Part shown: in pieces, positions 15,670 to 22,454 of the stretch
How the letters are laid out: each line of letters begins with the position of its first letter
Numbering within the stretch: the stretch's first letter is position 1
Assembly: GCA_041745535.1 (NCBI GenBank)
Contig: JBGTIS010000138.1
Span: 1-22,454 of the forward strand
Direction of reading: 5' to 3'
DNA from: JBGTIS01 sp041745535
GTDB taxonomy: Bacteria > Bacteroidota > Bacteroidia > Cytophagales > Cyclobacteriaceae
Length of the DNA: 22,454 nt
Made by a program: the position numbers and the translations under genes
The notes under the pieces: generated by a model
The model's database searches: none
Seen by the model: only the letters and a program-made list of their open reading frames with translations
Told to the model about the DNA's origin: nothing

Positions 15670-16722
15670 ATGAAACAAAGAAAAAAAGTAATCAACAGTT
15701 TTTCTTTGCTTAAAAATAATAGAAACCTAACCAAATTTGCCTTCGCGCTGATGTTATTGCTTTTCAGCCTTTTTATCGGGCAGATAGGCTTTATATTTAT
15801 TGAAGGCTTTTCTTGGATAGAAGCATTTTATATGACGGTAATTACCCTTTCAACGGTAGGCTTTACAGAAGTGAGGCCCCTTTCTGATTTAGGACGGCTT
15901 TTTACCAGTTGTTACATTATTTTTAATCTGGGAATCTTTGCTTATGTTGTAAGTGTGATTACTTCCTATCTTTTTGAAGGAGAACTTATTGATGTGTTTA
16001 ATAAATATATGACAGGAAAAGAAGTAAAAAAACTGAACAATCATATCATCGTATGTGGTTATGGGCGAAATGGTGCCAGGGCTTGTGCCGAACTTTTACA
16101 AAACAAAACCGAGTTTGTATTGATTGAAAGTGAAAAGAAGACATTTGAAAAATTTCCTGGGCTTGCCCATATTCAGTATGTGATTGGTGATGCAACCTTG
16201 GACGATACCTTGCTGGAGGCAGGCGTGCAAAGAGCCAGGGCTATTATTACTACCCTTCCCAAAGATTCCGACAATGTATTTATTACCCTTACCGCCCGTG
16301 AGCTAAATCCTAAAATTTACATCATCGCACGTGCTTCTGAAGATAGTTCTGAGAAAAAACTCTATAGAGCGGGTGTCGATAAAGTGGTGATGCCCGATGC
16401 CATAGGCGGGAAGCATATGGCGCAATTGCTTACCAAACCTCAGGTAATTGAGTTTCTGAACCTGCTCGATGGCATGGGCGAGCAAAACCTGCACCTGGAA
16501 GATTTTACCTTTAATGAGTTAAAAGAAGATTTTCGCAATAAAACCATTAGGGAACTGGACATCAGGCGAAAAACGGGAGCTACTATTATCGGGTATAAAG
16601 ACCGTGAAAAAGGTTTTATGTTTAATCCCAGTGCCGAAACTTATATCCGCAGTGGCGATGCCATCATCATTATTGGTACAACCAAAGATATTGAACAGTT
16701 TAAATCATTTTATTCTCAATAA
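15670..16722 (+). CDS. Two-TM potassium channel with RCK/TrkA domains (350 aa)
   Basis: Inner-membrane channel subunit of the MthK/GsuK layout, expected to form tetramers. Outer helix about 24-45, pore helix and filter TLSTVGFTE (about 59-67), inner helix about 75-100. These are followed by a cytoplasmic RCK (TrkA-N) Rossmann domain starting NHIIVCGYGRNG (124-135) with acidic residue E153 after beta-2, and a TrkA-C domain (about 270-350, with GDAIIIIG). The filter reads TVGFTE instead of the common TVGYGD, a change seen in some bacterial channels but worth noting. The ATG at 15670 gives a basic, cytoplasmic N-terminus. A MarR-type regulator gene starts 14 bp after the stop, so the two are probably one transcript. 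Confidence 0.9.
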   Translation: MKQRKKVINSFSLLKNNRNLTKFAFALMLLLFSLFIGQIGFIFIEGFSWIEAFYMTVITLSTVGFTEVRPLSDLGRLFTSCYIIFNLGIFAYVVSVITSYLFEGELIDVFNKYMTGKEVKKLNNHIIVCGYGRNGARACAELLQNKTEFVLIESEKKTFEKFPGLAHIQYVIGDATLDDTLLEAGVQRARAIITTLPKDSDNVFITLTARELNPKIYIIARASEDSSEKKLYRAGVDKVVMPDAIGGKHMAQLLTKPQVIEFLNLLDGMGEQNLHLEDFTFNELKEDFRNKTIRELDIRRKTGATIIGYKDREKGFMFNPSAETYIRSGDAIIIIGTTKDIEQFKSFYSQ

Positions 16723-16736
16723 GTAAATAAGTATTC

Positions 16737-17171
16737 ATGCAGGATGAACTTTATAGCGAATATTCTTTTTTGTTAGATAAAACCTCACGCAGAATTAAAC
16801 AATACGCCCAGAAAAAATTCAATGAGTTTAATTTTGGAGTAACTGTGGATCAGTGGATTATTTTAAAGCAGCTTTACCATAATTGCGATCTGAACCAGAG
16901 CGAACTGGCCGATGCTACTTTTAAAGGAACGCCAACCCTTACCCGTATCATCGATCTGCTCTGCGAAAAAGGGCTTACCGAGCGGTCTATGGATGCCACC
17001 GACCGGCGAAAGTTTAAAGTAGCGCTTACTGCCGAAGGTAAACTGAAAGTAGAAAACATGATCCCGCTGGTAGCTCAGATCAGGAAGGCGGCCTGGGTAA
17101 ACCTGGAGAAAAAAGATTTCGAGCACTTTAAGTTTATTCTGGAAACTATTTATCAAAATTTGCGGGTCTGA
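16737..17171 (+). CDS. MarR-family transcriptional regulator (144 aa)
   Basis: Dimeric winged-helix DNA-binding protein. The helix-turn-helix region is about 55-80 (LNQSELADATFKGTPTLTRI), followed by the wing with the family signature DRRKFKVALTAEGK (about 90-104). N- and C-terminal helices would form the dimer interface. No conserved cysteine suggests redox sensing (only Cys50 and Cys75 are present), so the ligand is unknown. It lies 14 bp behind the potassium channel gene. The ferredoxin reductase gene starts 99 bp downstream after a possible promoter, so it could regulate itself, the channel or the redox pair. Confidence 0.9.
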   Translation: MQDELYSEYSFLLDKTSRRIKQYAQKKFNEFNFGVTVDQWIILKQLYHNCDLNQSELADATFKGTPTLTRIIDLLCEKGLTERSMDATDRRKFKVALTAEGKLKVENMIPLVAQIRKAAWVNLEKKDFEHFKFILETIYQNLRV

Positions 17172-17224
17172 ATTTTTTTGTAAAATTAATTGCCATAGTA
17201 ATTATTATTACGGTAAACAAATAT

Positions 17225-17232
17225 TAATTTTG
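17225..17232 (+). promoter_or_regulatory. Possible -7 box before the ferredoxin reductase gene
   Basis: TAATTTTG matches TAnnTTTG and lies 38 bp before the ATG in the only sizeable gap between the MarR and reductase genes. No good TTG -33 element is found at the usual distance, so support is modest. Confidence 0.4.
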
Positions 17233-17270
17233 CCCGTACAATTAGGGTAAATCAAAAAATTTTCACCAAC

Positions 17271-18299
17271 ATGACAAACGTAGAAAGAAAAGAACCTGTA
17301 ACAACCGATATATGCATTATAGGGGCCGGCCCGGTAGGGCTGTTTGCTGTATTTGAAGCCGGATTGTTAAAAATGCGATGTCATGTAATGGATGCATTAC
17401 CACAAATTGGCGGACAGCTATCAGAAATCTATCCTAAAAAACCCATTTATGATATTCCGGGCTATCCTGAAATTATGGCGCAGGATCTGGTAGACAACCT
17501 TGCTAAACAAATCGTCCCTTTTGAGCCTACCTTTACTTTAGGCGAGCGGGTAGAAACGATGGAGAAACTGGAAGATGGTTCCTTTCATATTGGCACCAAC
17601 GAAGGTACAGAGGTATATAGCAAAGTAGTGGTTATTGCCGGCGGACTGGGCTGTTTTGAACCACGGAAACCAGCCATACCGGATATTGATAAATACGAAG
17701 GTAAAGGCGTGGCGTATATTGTAAAAAATCCGGAGCAATTTCGCGACAAAAAGCTTGTGCTGGCCGGTGGTGGCGATTCGGCACTGGACTGGGCTTTATA
17801 CCTGTCGGAGTTAACCTCAGACATTACCCTGGTACATCGGGGCAGTTCTTTTCGGGGCGCGCCCGACTCTGCCGATAAAATAATGGCACTGGCCGGGCAG
17901 GGTAAAATTGATTTGCGTTTAACCTCCAACGTAACGCACATTGAAGGAAATGGCAAACTGGATACCTGCGTGGTAACAGATAAAGACAACAATGCCGAAA
18001 AAGTCAGGGCTGATTATTTTATTCCATTATTTGGCCTGAGCCCAAAACTTGGTCCCTTGGCCGATTGGGGTCTCAATCTGGATAAAAATGCCATTGAGGT
18101 AAATATAGCTGATTATTCTACTAATGTCCCTGGCGTGTATGCTATTGGCGATATCAATACATATCCGAATAAGCTGAAACTTATTTTATGCGGTTTCCAC
18201 GAAGCGGCACTGATGTCGCACAGTGCCTTTAAGTATGCTTATCCCGACAAAAGAGCCACCTTAAAATATACTACAGTAAACGGAATCCATAAATTTTAA
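17271..18299 (+). CDS. Ferredoxin-NADP+ reductase, thioredoxin-reductase-like type (342 aa)
   Basis: Flavoprotein that moves electrons between NADPH and ferredoxin. FAD-binding motif GAGPVGL (18-24), the stretch PQIGGQLSEIYPKKPIYDIPG (44-64) and NADPH-binding GGGDSALDWA (166-175) are those of the YumC-type reductases. There is no CxxC redox pair, which separates it from true thioredoxin reductases. The C-terminal GVYAIGDINTYPNKLKLI is the usual FAD-contact motif, followed by the family's aromatic C-terminal tail. A 2Fe-2S ferredoxin gene starts 45 bp after its stop, the likely redox partner. Upstream is a possible TAnnTTTG promoter. The electron acceptor beyond ferredoxin is not shown here. 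Confidence 0.93.
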   Translation: MTNVERKEPVTTDICIIGAGPVGLFAVFEAGLLKMRCHVMDALPQIGGQLSEIYPKKPIYDIPGYPEIMAQDLVDNLAKQIVPFEPTFTLGERVETMEKLEDGSFHIGTNEGTEVYSKVVVIAGGLGCFEPRKPAIPDIDKYEGKGVAYIVKNPEQFRDKKLVLAGGGDSALDWALYLSELTSDITLVHRGSSFRGAPDSADKIMALAGQGKIDLRLTSNVTHIEGNGKLDTCVVTDKDNNAEKVRADYFIPLFGLSPKLGPLADWGLNLDKNAIEVNIADYSTNVPGVYAIGDINTYPNKLKLILCGFHEAALMSHSAFKYAYPDKRATLKYTTVNGIHKF

Positions 18300-18344
18300 T
18301 TTTTTGTTACCAGCCGGTTTAGTTGTAAAAATCCATATATAATT

Positions 18345-18662
18345 ATGATTAAAATTAATGTTGCTCAGGCTAATAATGATGTAAAGCAAATTGAGGTTCC
18401 TACCGATATCTCTTTAAGTTTGATGGAGGTATTGAAGGCTTGTGAATATCCGGTACAGGCAACTTGCGGTGGTATGGCACTTTGTGCTACCTGCCACGTA
18501 GAAGTGCTGGAAGGTGAGCGGTTTAAGCAAGCCACCGATACGGAACTGGATATACTGGAGAGTTTACCTGAATTTTCTACCTGTAGCCGCTTGTCCTGTC
18601 AAATGCGTATTGATGACGAAATGGATGGTATTTTAGTTAAACTTCGCACAGAAGAAAGTTAG
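18345..18662 (+). CDS. 2Fe-2S ferredoxin, adrenodoxin-like (105 aa)
   Basis: Small electron carrier with the cluster ligands of the adrenodoxin/ISC-type family: Cys41-x5-Cys47-x2-Cys50 (ATCGGMALCATCHVEV) and Cys85 (RLSCQM). An extra Cys80 lies close to the fourth ligand. The N-terminal strand IKINVAQAN and the helix SLMEVLKACEYPV complete the beta-grasp fold. It lies 45 bp behind the ferredoxin reductase gene with no terminator between, so both are probably made together as a redox pair. The client enzyme is not in the window. Confidence 0.93.
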   Translation: MIKINVAQANNDVKQIEVPTDISLSLMEVLKACEYPVQATCGGMALCATCHVEVLEGERFKQATDTELDILESLPEFSTCSRLSCQMRIDDEMDGILVKLRTEES

Positions 18663-18755
18663 TAAGGGAAAAATCACACAAAAAAGCCAACAAGTACTGG
18701 CCAGGAGTGTTATTCATACAAAGAGTATATTTTTTCACTTAAAATATTTTTTGCT

Positions 18756-19016
18756 ATGGAAAAATCACGCATAAACTACGACAGCAAGTTTGATGAATTG
18801 TGGGATAAATACAAAGACCGCATCGAAGAGGATGAATCTGGTAAATATATCAGTGTGGACGACCTGACTCTGGAAAAACATGGTATTCATCGTGAACAAA
18901 TTGATACCTTACCCAATAATGCCAGTGCTTCTTTGTCAGGAAACGACAATCAGCCCCGGTATTTTCTTCGAGGATTCGGCCGAGGCAAATCAAAACTATT
19001 CAGAAGTTTTTCCTAA
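18756..19016 (+). CDS. Unrecognised small protein (86 aa)
   Basis: ATG start 93 bp after the ferredoxin stop, and a strong intrinsic terminator 14 bp after its own stop, which together argue for a real gene. The first half is highly charged and acidic (KFDELWDKYKDRIEEDESGK) and probably helical. The middle reads YISVDDLTLEKHGIHREQID, and the tail is basic and aromatic (RYFLRGFGRGKSKLFRSFS). There is no signal peptide, membrane segment or cysteine. I recognise no family. An acidic head with a basic tail could suit a small binding or adaptor protein, but that is speculation. Confidence 0.65.
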   Translation: MEKSRINYDSKFDELWDKYKDRIEEDESGKYISVDDLTLEKHGIHREQIDTLPNNASASLSGNDNQPRYFLRGFGRGKSKLFRSFS

Positions 19017-19029
19017 TTATAGGGTACTT

Positions 19030-19066
19030 AAAAAAGAAAAGGTCTGATAAGGGCCTTCTCTTTTTT
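19030..19066 (+). terminator. Intrinsic terminator after the 86-aa gene
   Basis: AAAAAAGAAAAGG (19030-19042) pairs with CCTTCTCTTTTTT (19054-19066) with one mismatch and an 11-nt loop. The right arm ends in a run of six T. It follows the stop codon by 14 bp. Confidence 0.8.
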
Positions 19067-19191
19067 ATAAGTAAACATGTGTTGTTTTAATAAAAAAAAG
19101 TAGTTTTTCATCCAAGCACCTTATTGAATTGTCTGGTTTTTCCAGTAATAATAATTCAATCCAATCCTATAACATTCCTCTTTTCAATTCG

Positions 19192-19199
19192 TACATTTG
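19192..19199 (+). promoter_or_regulatory. Possible -7 box before the antiporter gene
   Basis: TACATTTG is an exact match to TAnnTTTG and lies about 100 bp before the ATG at 19300. No clear -33 TTTG is seen upstream. The rest of 19067-19299 is AT-rich and shows no ORF or other structure. Confidence 0.4.
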
Positions 19200-19299
19200 A
19201 GCTAAGAAACAGCAAAAAAACAAGCGTTCCCGTATACATTCACGTTACATACTTTTTACCCCTTCAAAACTTCAAATAAATTGTTGAAAAATATTGCTT

Positions 19300-20607
19300 A
19301 TGGAAATTATTGATCCATATTATGTGGTGATTGCCATATCATTAACCATTATCCTTTCTTACATATTCAATCTGATTGCGAGCAAAACCAATATTCCCAG
19401 TGTGTTGCTGTTAATCCTTTTAGGTGTTTTGCTCAAACAGGCAGCCGACTGGTTCGATATTCAGGCAGGTGAAACTGCTTTTAAGGTTTTGGAAATTCTG
19501 GGTATTGTAGGGCTGATCATGATTGTGCTGGAAGCTGCCCTCGACCTTGAGATTACGAAAGAAAAATGGCCGATTATCTGGAAAGCTTTTTCGGTAGCAC
19601 TGTTTTCTCTAGTAGCCTCCGCATTTGCCTGCGCCCTGATTATCCAGTATTTTATTGTCGATGATTTCTTCAGAGCCATGGTATATGCTATTCCACTGTC
19701 TATCATGAGCAGCGCCATTGTGATACCCAGCGTGGGTGGTTTGGAGCATGACAAAAAAGAGTTTATGGTGTACGACAGCACTTTTTCTGATATCCTGGGT
19801 ATTATGTTTTTTTATTTTCTGATAGGAAATGCCAATACCACCGAAAAACACGAAATTGTACTGGGAGTAGTAGGAAATATTGCTGTTACCATCGGGTTAT
19901 CGGTAGCAATCAGCTATGCGTTGGTGCTTATTTTTCAGAAGCTCGATACACAGGTAAAGTTATTTCTGCTGATTGCCGTTTTGCTGTTGATGTATTCCAT
20001 CGGTAAGCTGTTTCACCTGTCTTCGCTGCTGATTATTCTTATTTTTGGACTGGTACTGAATAATCACCAATTGTTTTTTAAAGGGTATCTGAAGAAAATG
20101 CTGGATAGTCGTGCGGTATTTGGTATTTTGCATAACTTCCGTTTGGTTACCATGGAATCGGCATTTGTAGTGCGTACCTTTTTCTTTGTGATTTTTGGTA
20201 TCACCATTTCGTTGGGATCATTGTTGAACTGGAAAGTAGCATTAATCAGCTTGTTACTGGTAAGCGCGTTACTTTTGGTGCGGTTTGTTATGTTGAAAAT
20301 TTTTGCGCGAAAAAATATTTTGCCTCAGCTTTTTATCGCGCCCCGTGGGCTGATCACGATTTTGTTGTTTTTCGCGATACCGGCCGAAATGGTATTGCCT
20401 GAATTTAATGCCGGTATTCTGTTGTATGTAATCCTGATTAGCAGCTTTGCCATGACGTTCGCGCTGATACTCGGCGGTACTAAAATTAAACCTTACGACG
20501 ATTTCGCGGATAATTACTGGGAGCAGGTAGATGAGGAAATTGATACCATTCCTACTCAGGAAAAGCAAGCCCTGGAAAAGCAGGAAAAAAATGGTGAACC
20601 CATATGA
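19300..20607 (+). CDS. Cation:proton antiporter (Na+/H+ exchanger family)
   Basis: Inner-membrane monovalent cation/proton antiporter of about 435 aa with 11-13 hydrophobic segments. The N-terminal FNLIASKTNIPSVLLLILLG, the mid-membrane LSIMSSAIVIPSVGG and the DSTFSDILGIMFFYF segment, which carries the acidic residues expected in the transport site, match the CPA exchanger fold. A short charged cytoplasmic tail follows (about 405-435). The frame is open two codons further to a TTG at 19294, but the ATG at 19300 is the better start. Ion preference (Na+ or K+) cannot be read. There is no RCK domain in the protein, although an RCK potassium channel is encoded 3 kb upstream. Confidence 0.87.
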   Translation: MEIIDPYYVVIAISLTIILSYIFNLIASKTNIPSVLLLILLGVLLKQAADWFDIQAGETAFKVLEILGIVGLIMIVLEAALDLEITKEKWPIIWKAFSVALFSLVASAFACALIIQYFIVDDFFRAMVYAIPLSIMSSAIVIPSVGGLEHDKKEFMVYDSTFSDILGIMFFYFLIGNANTTEKHEIVLGVVGNIAVTIGLSVAISYALVLIFQKLDTQVKLFLLIAVLLLMYSIGKLFHLSSLLIILIFGLVLNNHQLFFKGYLKKMLDSRAVFGILHNFRLVTMESAFVVRTFFFVIFGITISLGSLLNWKVALISLLLVSALLLVRFVMLKIFARKNILPQLFIAPRGLITILLFFAIPAEMVLPEFNAGILLYVILISSFAMTFALILGGTKIKPYDDFADNYWEQVDEEIDTIPTQEKQALEKQEKNGEPI

Positions 20608-20718
20608 TGAATGGAAATACAAAAGTATTTTATTGATTTTATGGGGAGCACTCGATAAAATTCTTGATTGTGTACGCGCAATAAATTATCATTACATCTT
20701 CATTTAAAAACTTTTTCT

Positions 20719-22116
20719 GTGAGTAAGAAGATTATCATATTAGGTGCGGGCGAAAGTGGTGTTGGGGCTGCCTTATTGGCTAAAGCTAAAGGTTTTCCTG
20801 TTTTTGTGTCCGATTCCGGTGAAATTTCGGCAAAAGCGAGAGCCAGTTTAGAAGCCGAGGGTATTCCATTCGAAGCCGGCGTGCATACGGAAAAGGAAAT
20901 TTTTGCCGCCCAGGAAATAATTAAAAGTCCGGGCATTCCGGATTCCGCTCCCCTGATTCAGCGGGCGCATGCGCATCAGATTCCGGTGATTTCTGATATT
21001 GAATTCGCCTCCCGGTATACCGATGCCAAATTAATCATGATTACCGGCACCAACGGAAAAACGACTACCACGTTATTAACGTATCATATCCTGAAAAATG
21101 CCGGGTTAAATGTTGGCGTGGCGGGCAATGTAGGGATTAGTTTTGCCAAACAGGTACTGGAAAATAATTTTGATTATTATGTACTGGAAGTCAGTAGTTT
21201 TCAGCTGGATACCATGTTCAAAGCCAAAGCCCATGTAGCTATTTTACTGAACATTACCCCCGATCATCTGGACCGGTATTCTTATAAGCTGAAAAATTAC
21301 ATACAGTCGAAATTCAGGTTGCTTCAGAATATGGACGAAACAGGATATTTCATCTATTTTGCCGATGATATCCACATTCATGACTATTTGTTCGATGCTC
21401 CCGGGCTTTACGAACAGATTAAACCTACAAAACTGCCTGTTACCCTGGCCGACCTTTCGGTGCAGTTAGAAAACAATGTAGCTGCCTTCCTTGATCATGA
21501 AAATTTTGTGATTAAAAATGTACACAAGGGTAAGGGAACTATTAAAATTCCGCTTGCTACCAGTGCTTTGCCAGGCCGCCATAACAAAGTAAATGCGATG
21601 GCCGCTATATTGGCTGCCAAGGCATTAAAGGTAACTGATAAACCCATTAAAACAGGCTTACAGAGTTATAAAAATGTGCCGCACCGTATGGAACTTGTAA
21701 GAGAAGAAGAAGGCATTTCGTTTATTAACGACTCAAAAGCTACCAATGTGGATGCGGTATTTTATGCTTTGGAAGGAATTGACTGTAAAAATTCCAACCC
21801 CTGCATTATCTGGATTGCCGGTGGTATTGATAAAGGAAATAATTACGCGCAACTGATGCCGCTGGTGAGCCGAAAAGTAAAAGCCCTGGTATGTTTAGGT
21901 CAGGATAATACCAGCCTGATCAATAGTTTTAAAGCTACTTTGGGCAACGTTTCACAAACGTTGGATATGAAAACTGCCGTAAAAAGAGCGTATGACCTGG
22001 CCGAACCCGGAGATGTGGTTCTGCTCTCTCCCGCCTGTTCCAGCTTTGATCTTTTCAAAAATTATGAGGATAGAGGCGATCAGTTCAGAATGGAAGTTAC
22101 CGATCTTTTTTCTTAA
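20719..22116 (+). CDS. murD: UDP-N-acetylmuramoylalanine-D-glutamate ligase
   Basis: Cytoplasmic Mur ligase adding D-glutamate to UDP-MurNAc-L-Ala in peptidoglycan synthesis. The N-terminal Rossmann motif ILGAGESGVGAALLAKAKG is followed by the ATP P-loop MITGTNGKTTTTLL (about 105-118), EVSSFQLDT (about 158), NITPDHLDRY and the C-terminal FINDSKATNVDAV and LLSPACSSFD motifs. The length of 465 aa fits the family. The frame is open to a TTG at 20668, but homology begins at GTG 20719 (reading SKKIIILGAG), so I choose that start. murC begins 26 bp downstream on the same strand. ftsW and murG, which usually sit between them in Bacteroidota, are absent here. Confidence 0.94.
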   Translation: MSKKIIILGAGESGVGAALLAKAKGFPVFVSDSGEISAKARASLEAEGIPFEAGVHTEKEIFAAQEIIKSPGIPDSAPLIQRAHAHQIPVISDIEFASRYTDAKLIMITGTNGKTTTTLLTYHILKNAGLNVGVAGNVGISFAKQVLENNFDYYVLEVSSFQLDTMFKAKAHVAILLNITPDHLDRYSYKLKNYIQSKFRLLQNMDETGYFIYFADDIHIHDYLFDAPGLYEQIKPTKLPVTLADLSVQLENNVAAFLDHENFVIKNVHKGKGTIKIPLATSALPGRHNKVNAMAAILAAKALKVTDKPIKTGLQSYKNVPHRMELVREEEGISFINDSKATNVDAVFYALEGIDCKNSNPCIIWIAGGIDKGNNYAQLMPLVSRKVKALVCLGQDNTSLINSFKATLGNVSQTLDMKTAVKRAYDLAEPGDVVLLSPACSSFDLFKNYEDRGDQFRMEVTDLFS

Positions 22117-22142
22117 ATTTTATTTACAAATCTCTGCTACCT

Positions 22143-22454
22143 TTGGATTTATCAGCAATACAGCATATTTATTTTTTAGGCATTGGCGGCATCGGAATGA
22201 GCGCCCTGGCCCGCTGGTTCAGGCATCATGGTAAATCAGTTACCGGTTACGACCTTACACCCACACCACTTACCCATCAGCTGGAACAGGAAGGCATCGC
22301 TATCCATTTTGAGGATGATCCCGGACTGATTCCGGAGGAAATTCTGCAAAACTCAGATAAAACTTTGGTGGTGTATACGCCCGCTATTCCAAAAAACCAT
22401 CAGGAATACCAGTTTTTGTTTGATAATGGGTTTACTATCAAAAAAAGATCTGCC
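22143..22454 (+). CDS. murC: UDP-N-acetylmuramate-L-alanine ligase, 5' part (runs off the window)
   Basis: First 104 codons of MurC, which adds L-alanine to UDP-MurNAc, the step before MurD. The Rossmann motif HIYFLGIGGIGMSALARWF is diagnostic, and the frame continues through VTGYDLTPTPLTHQLEQEGI and VVYTPAIPKNHQEY to the window end. There is no in-frame ATG before the motif; a TTG at 22143 (reading M/L-DLSAIQ) is the best start, giving the short N-terminus usual for MurC. It is 26 bp after the murD stop and surely co-transcribed. The ATP-binding and C-terminal domains lie outside the window. Confidence 0.93.
   Translation, partial: MDLSAIQHIYFLGIGGIGMSALARWFRHHGKSVTGYDLTPTPLTHQLEQEGIAIHFEDDPGLIPEEILQNSDKTLVVYTPAIPKNHQEYQFLFDNGFTIKKRSA

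Noticed and set aside
20615..20630. AAATAC/GTATTT hairpin after the antiporter gene as a terminator
   Set aside because: The stem is only 6 bp and AT-rich, with an interrupted T tail, too weak to claim.
1..22454. CRISPR array, tRNA or rRNA genes, phage or toxin-antitoxin modules
   Set aside because: No regularly spaced repeats, cloverleaf-like sequences, rRNA motifs or recognisable module genes were seen on either strand.

Overview
The window looks like chromosomal DNA from a Bacteroidota bacterium, most likely of the Cytophagales type. This rests on protein families rather than a marker gene. These include a MacB/FtsX permease of the Cytophagales style, a DUF4783 protein beside nadC, a SPOR lipoprotein beside an M20 amidohydrolase, and a Wzi/RemB-like outer-membrane protein. 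AT-rich spacers mostly without Shine-Dalgarno sequences and a few matches to the Bacteroidota -7 box TAnnTTTG agree with this.

Positions 1-4500 are an accessory, partly decayed stretch. A lone ABC permease gene (279-2768) sits between two copies of an imperfect repeat of about 92 bp (1-94 and 3033-3124). The second copy is followed by a wreck: a frameshifted Crp/Fnr-type regulator without its DNA-binding domain (about 3131-3540), joined out of frame to the C-terminal half of a zinc-type alcohol dehydrogenase/quinone oxidoreductase (3535-4047). About 460 bp without a convincing gene follow.

Positions 4470-6986 (minus strand) are a compact two-gene operon ending in a strong terminator. A fumarylacetoacetase-fold 2-keto-3-deoxy-pentonate dehydratase candidate is followed by a 2,5-dioxovalerate dehydrogenase. 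Together they would form the lower half of a Weimberg-type pentose pathway ending in 2-oxoglutarate.

Positions 7071-15232 are mostly housekeeping and envelope genes. On the plus strand are a SPOR lipoprotein and an M20 amidohydrolase, and later a Wzi/RemB-like outer-membrane protein and an M16 protease. On the minus strand are a divergent PiT-like membrane protein, a YcxB-like membrane protein, nadC and a DUF4783 protein. Convergent gene pairs share hairpin terminators.

Positions 15670-19016 (plus strand) hold a two-TM potassium channel with RCK domains, a MarR regulator 14 bp behind it, a thioredoxin-reductase-like ferredoxin-NADP reductase with its probable partner 2Fe-2S ferredoxin, and an unrecognised 86-aa protein with its own terminator. 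Positions 19300-22454 hold a cation/proton antiporter, murD (GTG start) and the beginning of murC (TTG start). The division/cell-wall cluster appears broken up here, because nothing lies between murD and murC and no mraY lies upstream.

I found no rRNA, tRNA, CRISPR array or intact insertion sequence, and no clearly new defence or mobile system. The most unusual items are the repeat-flanked permease with its chimeric pseudogene, the divergent PiT-like protein, and the terminator palindrome directly in front of the nadC start codon.
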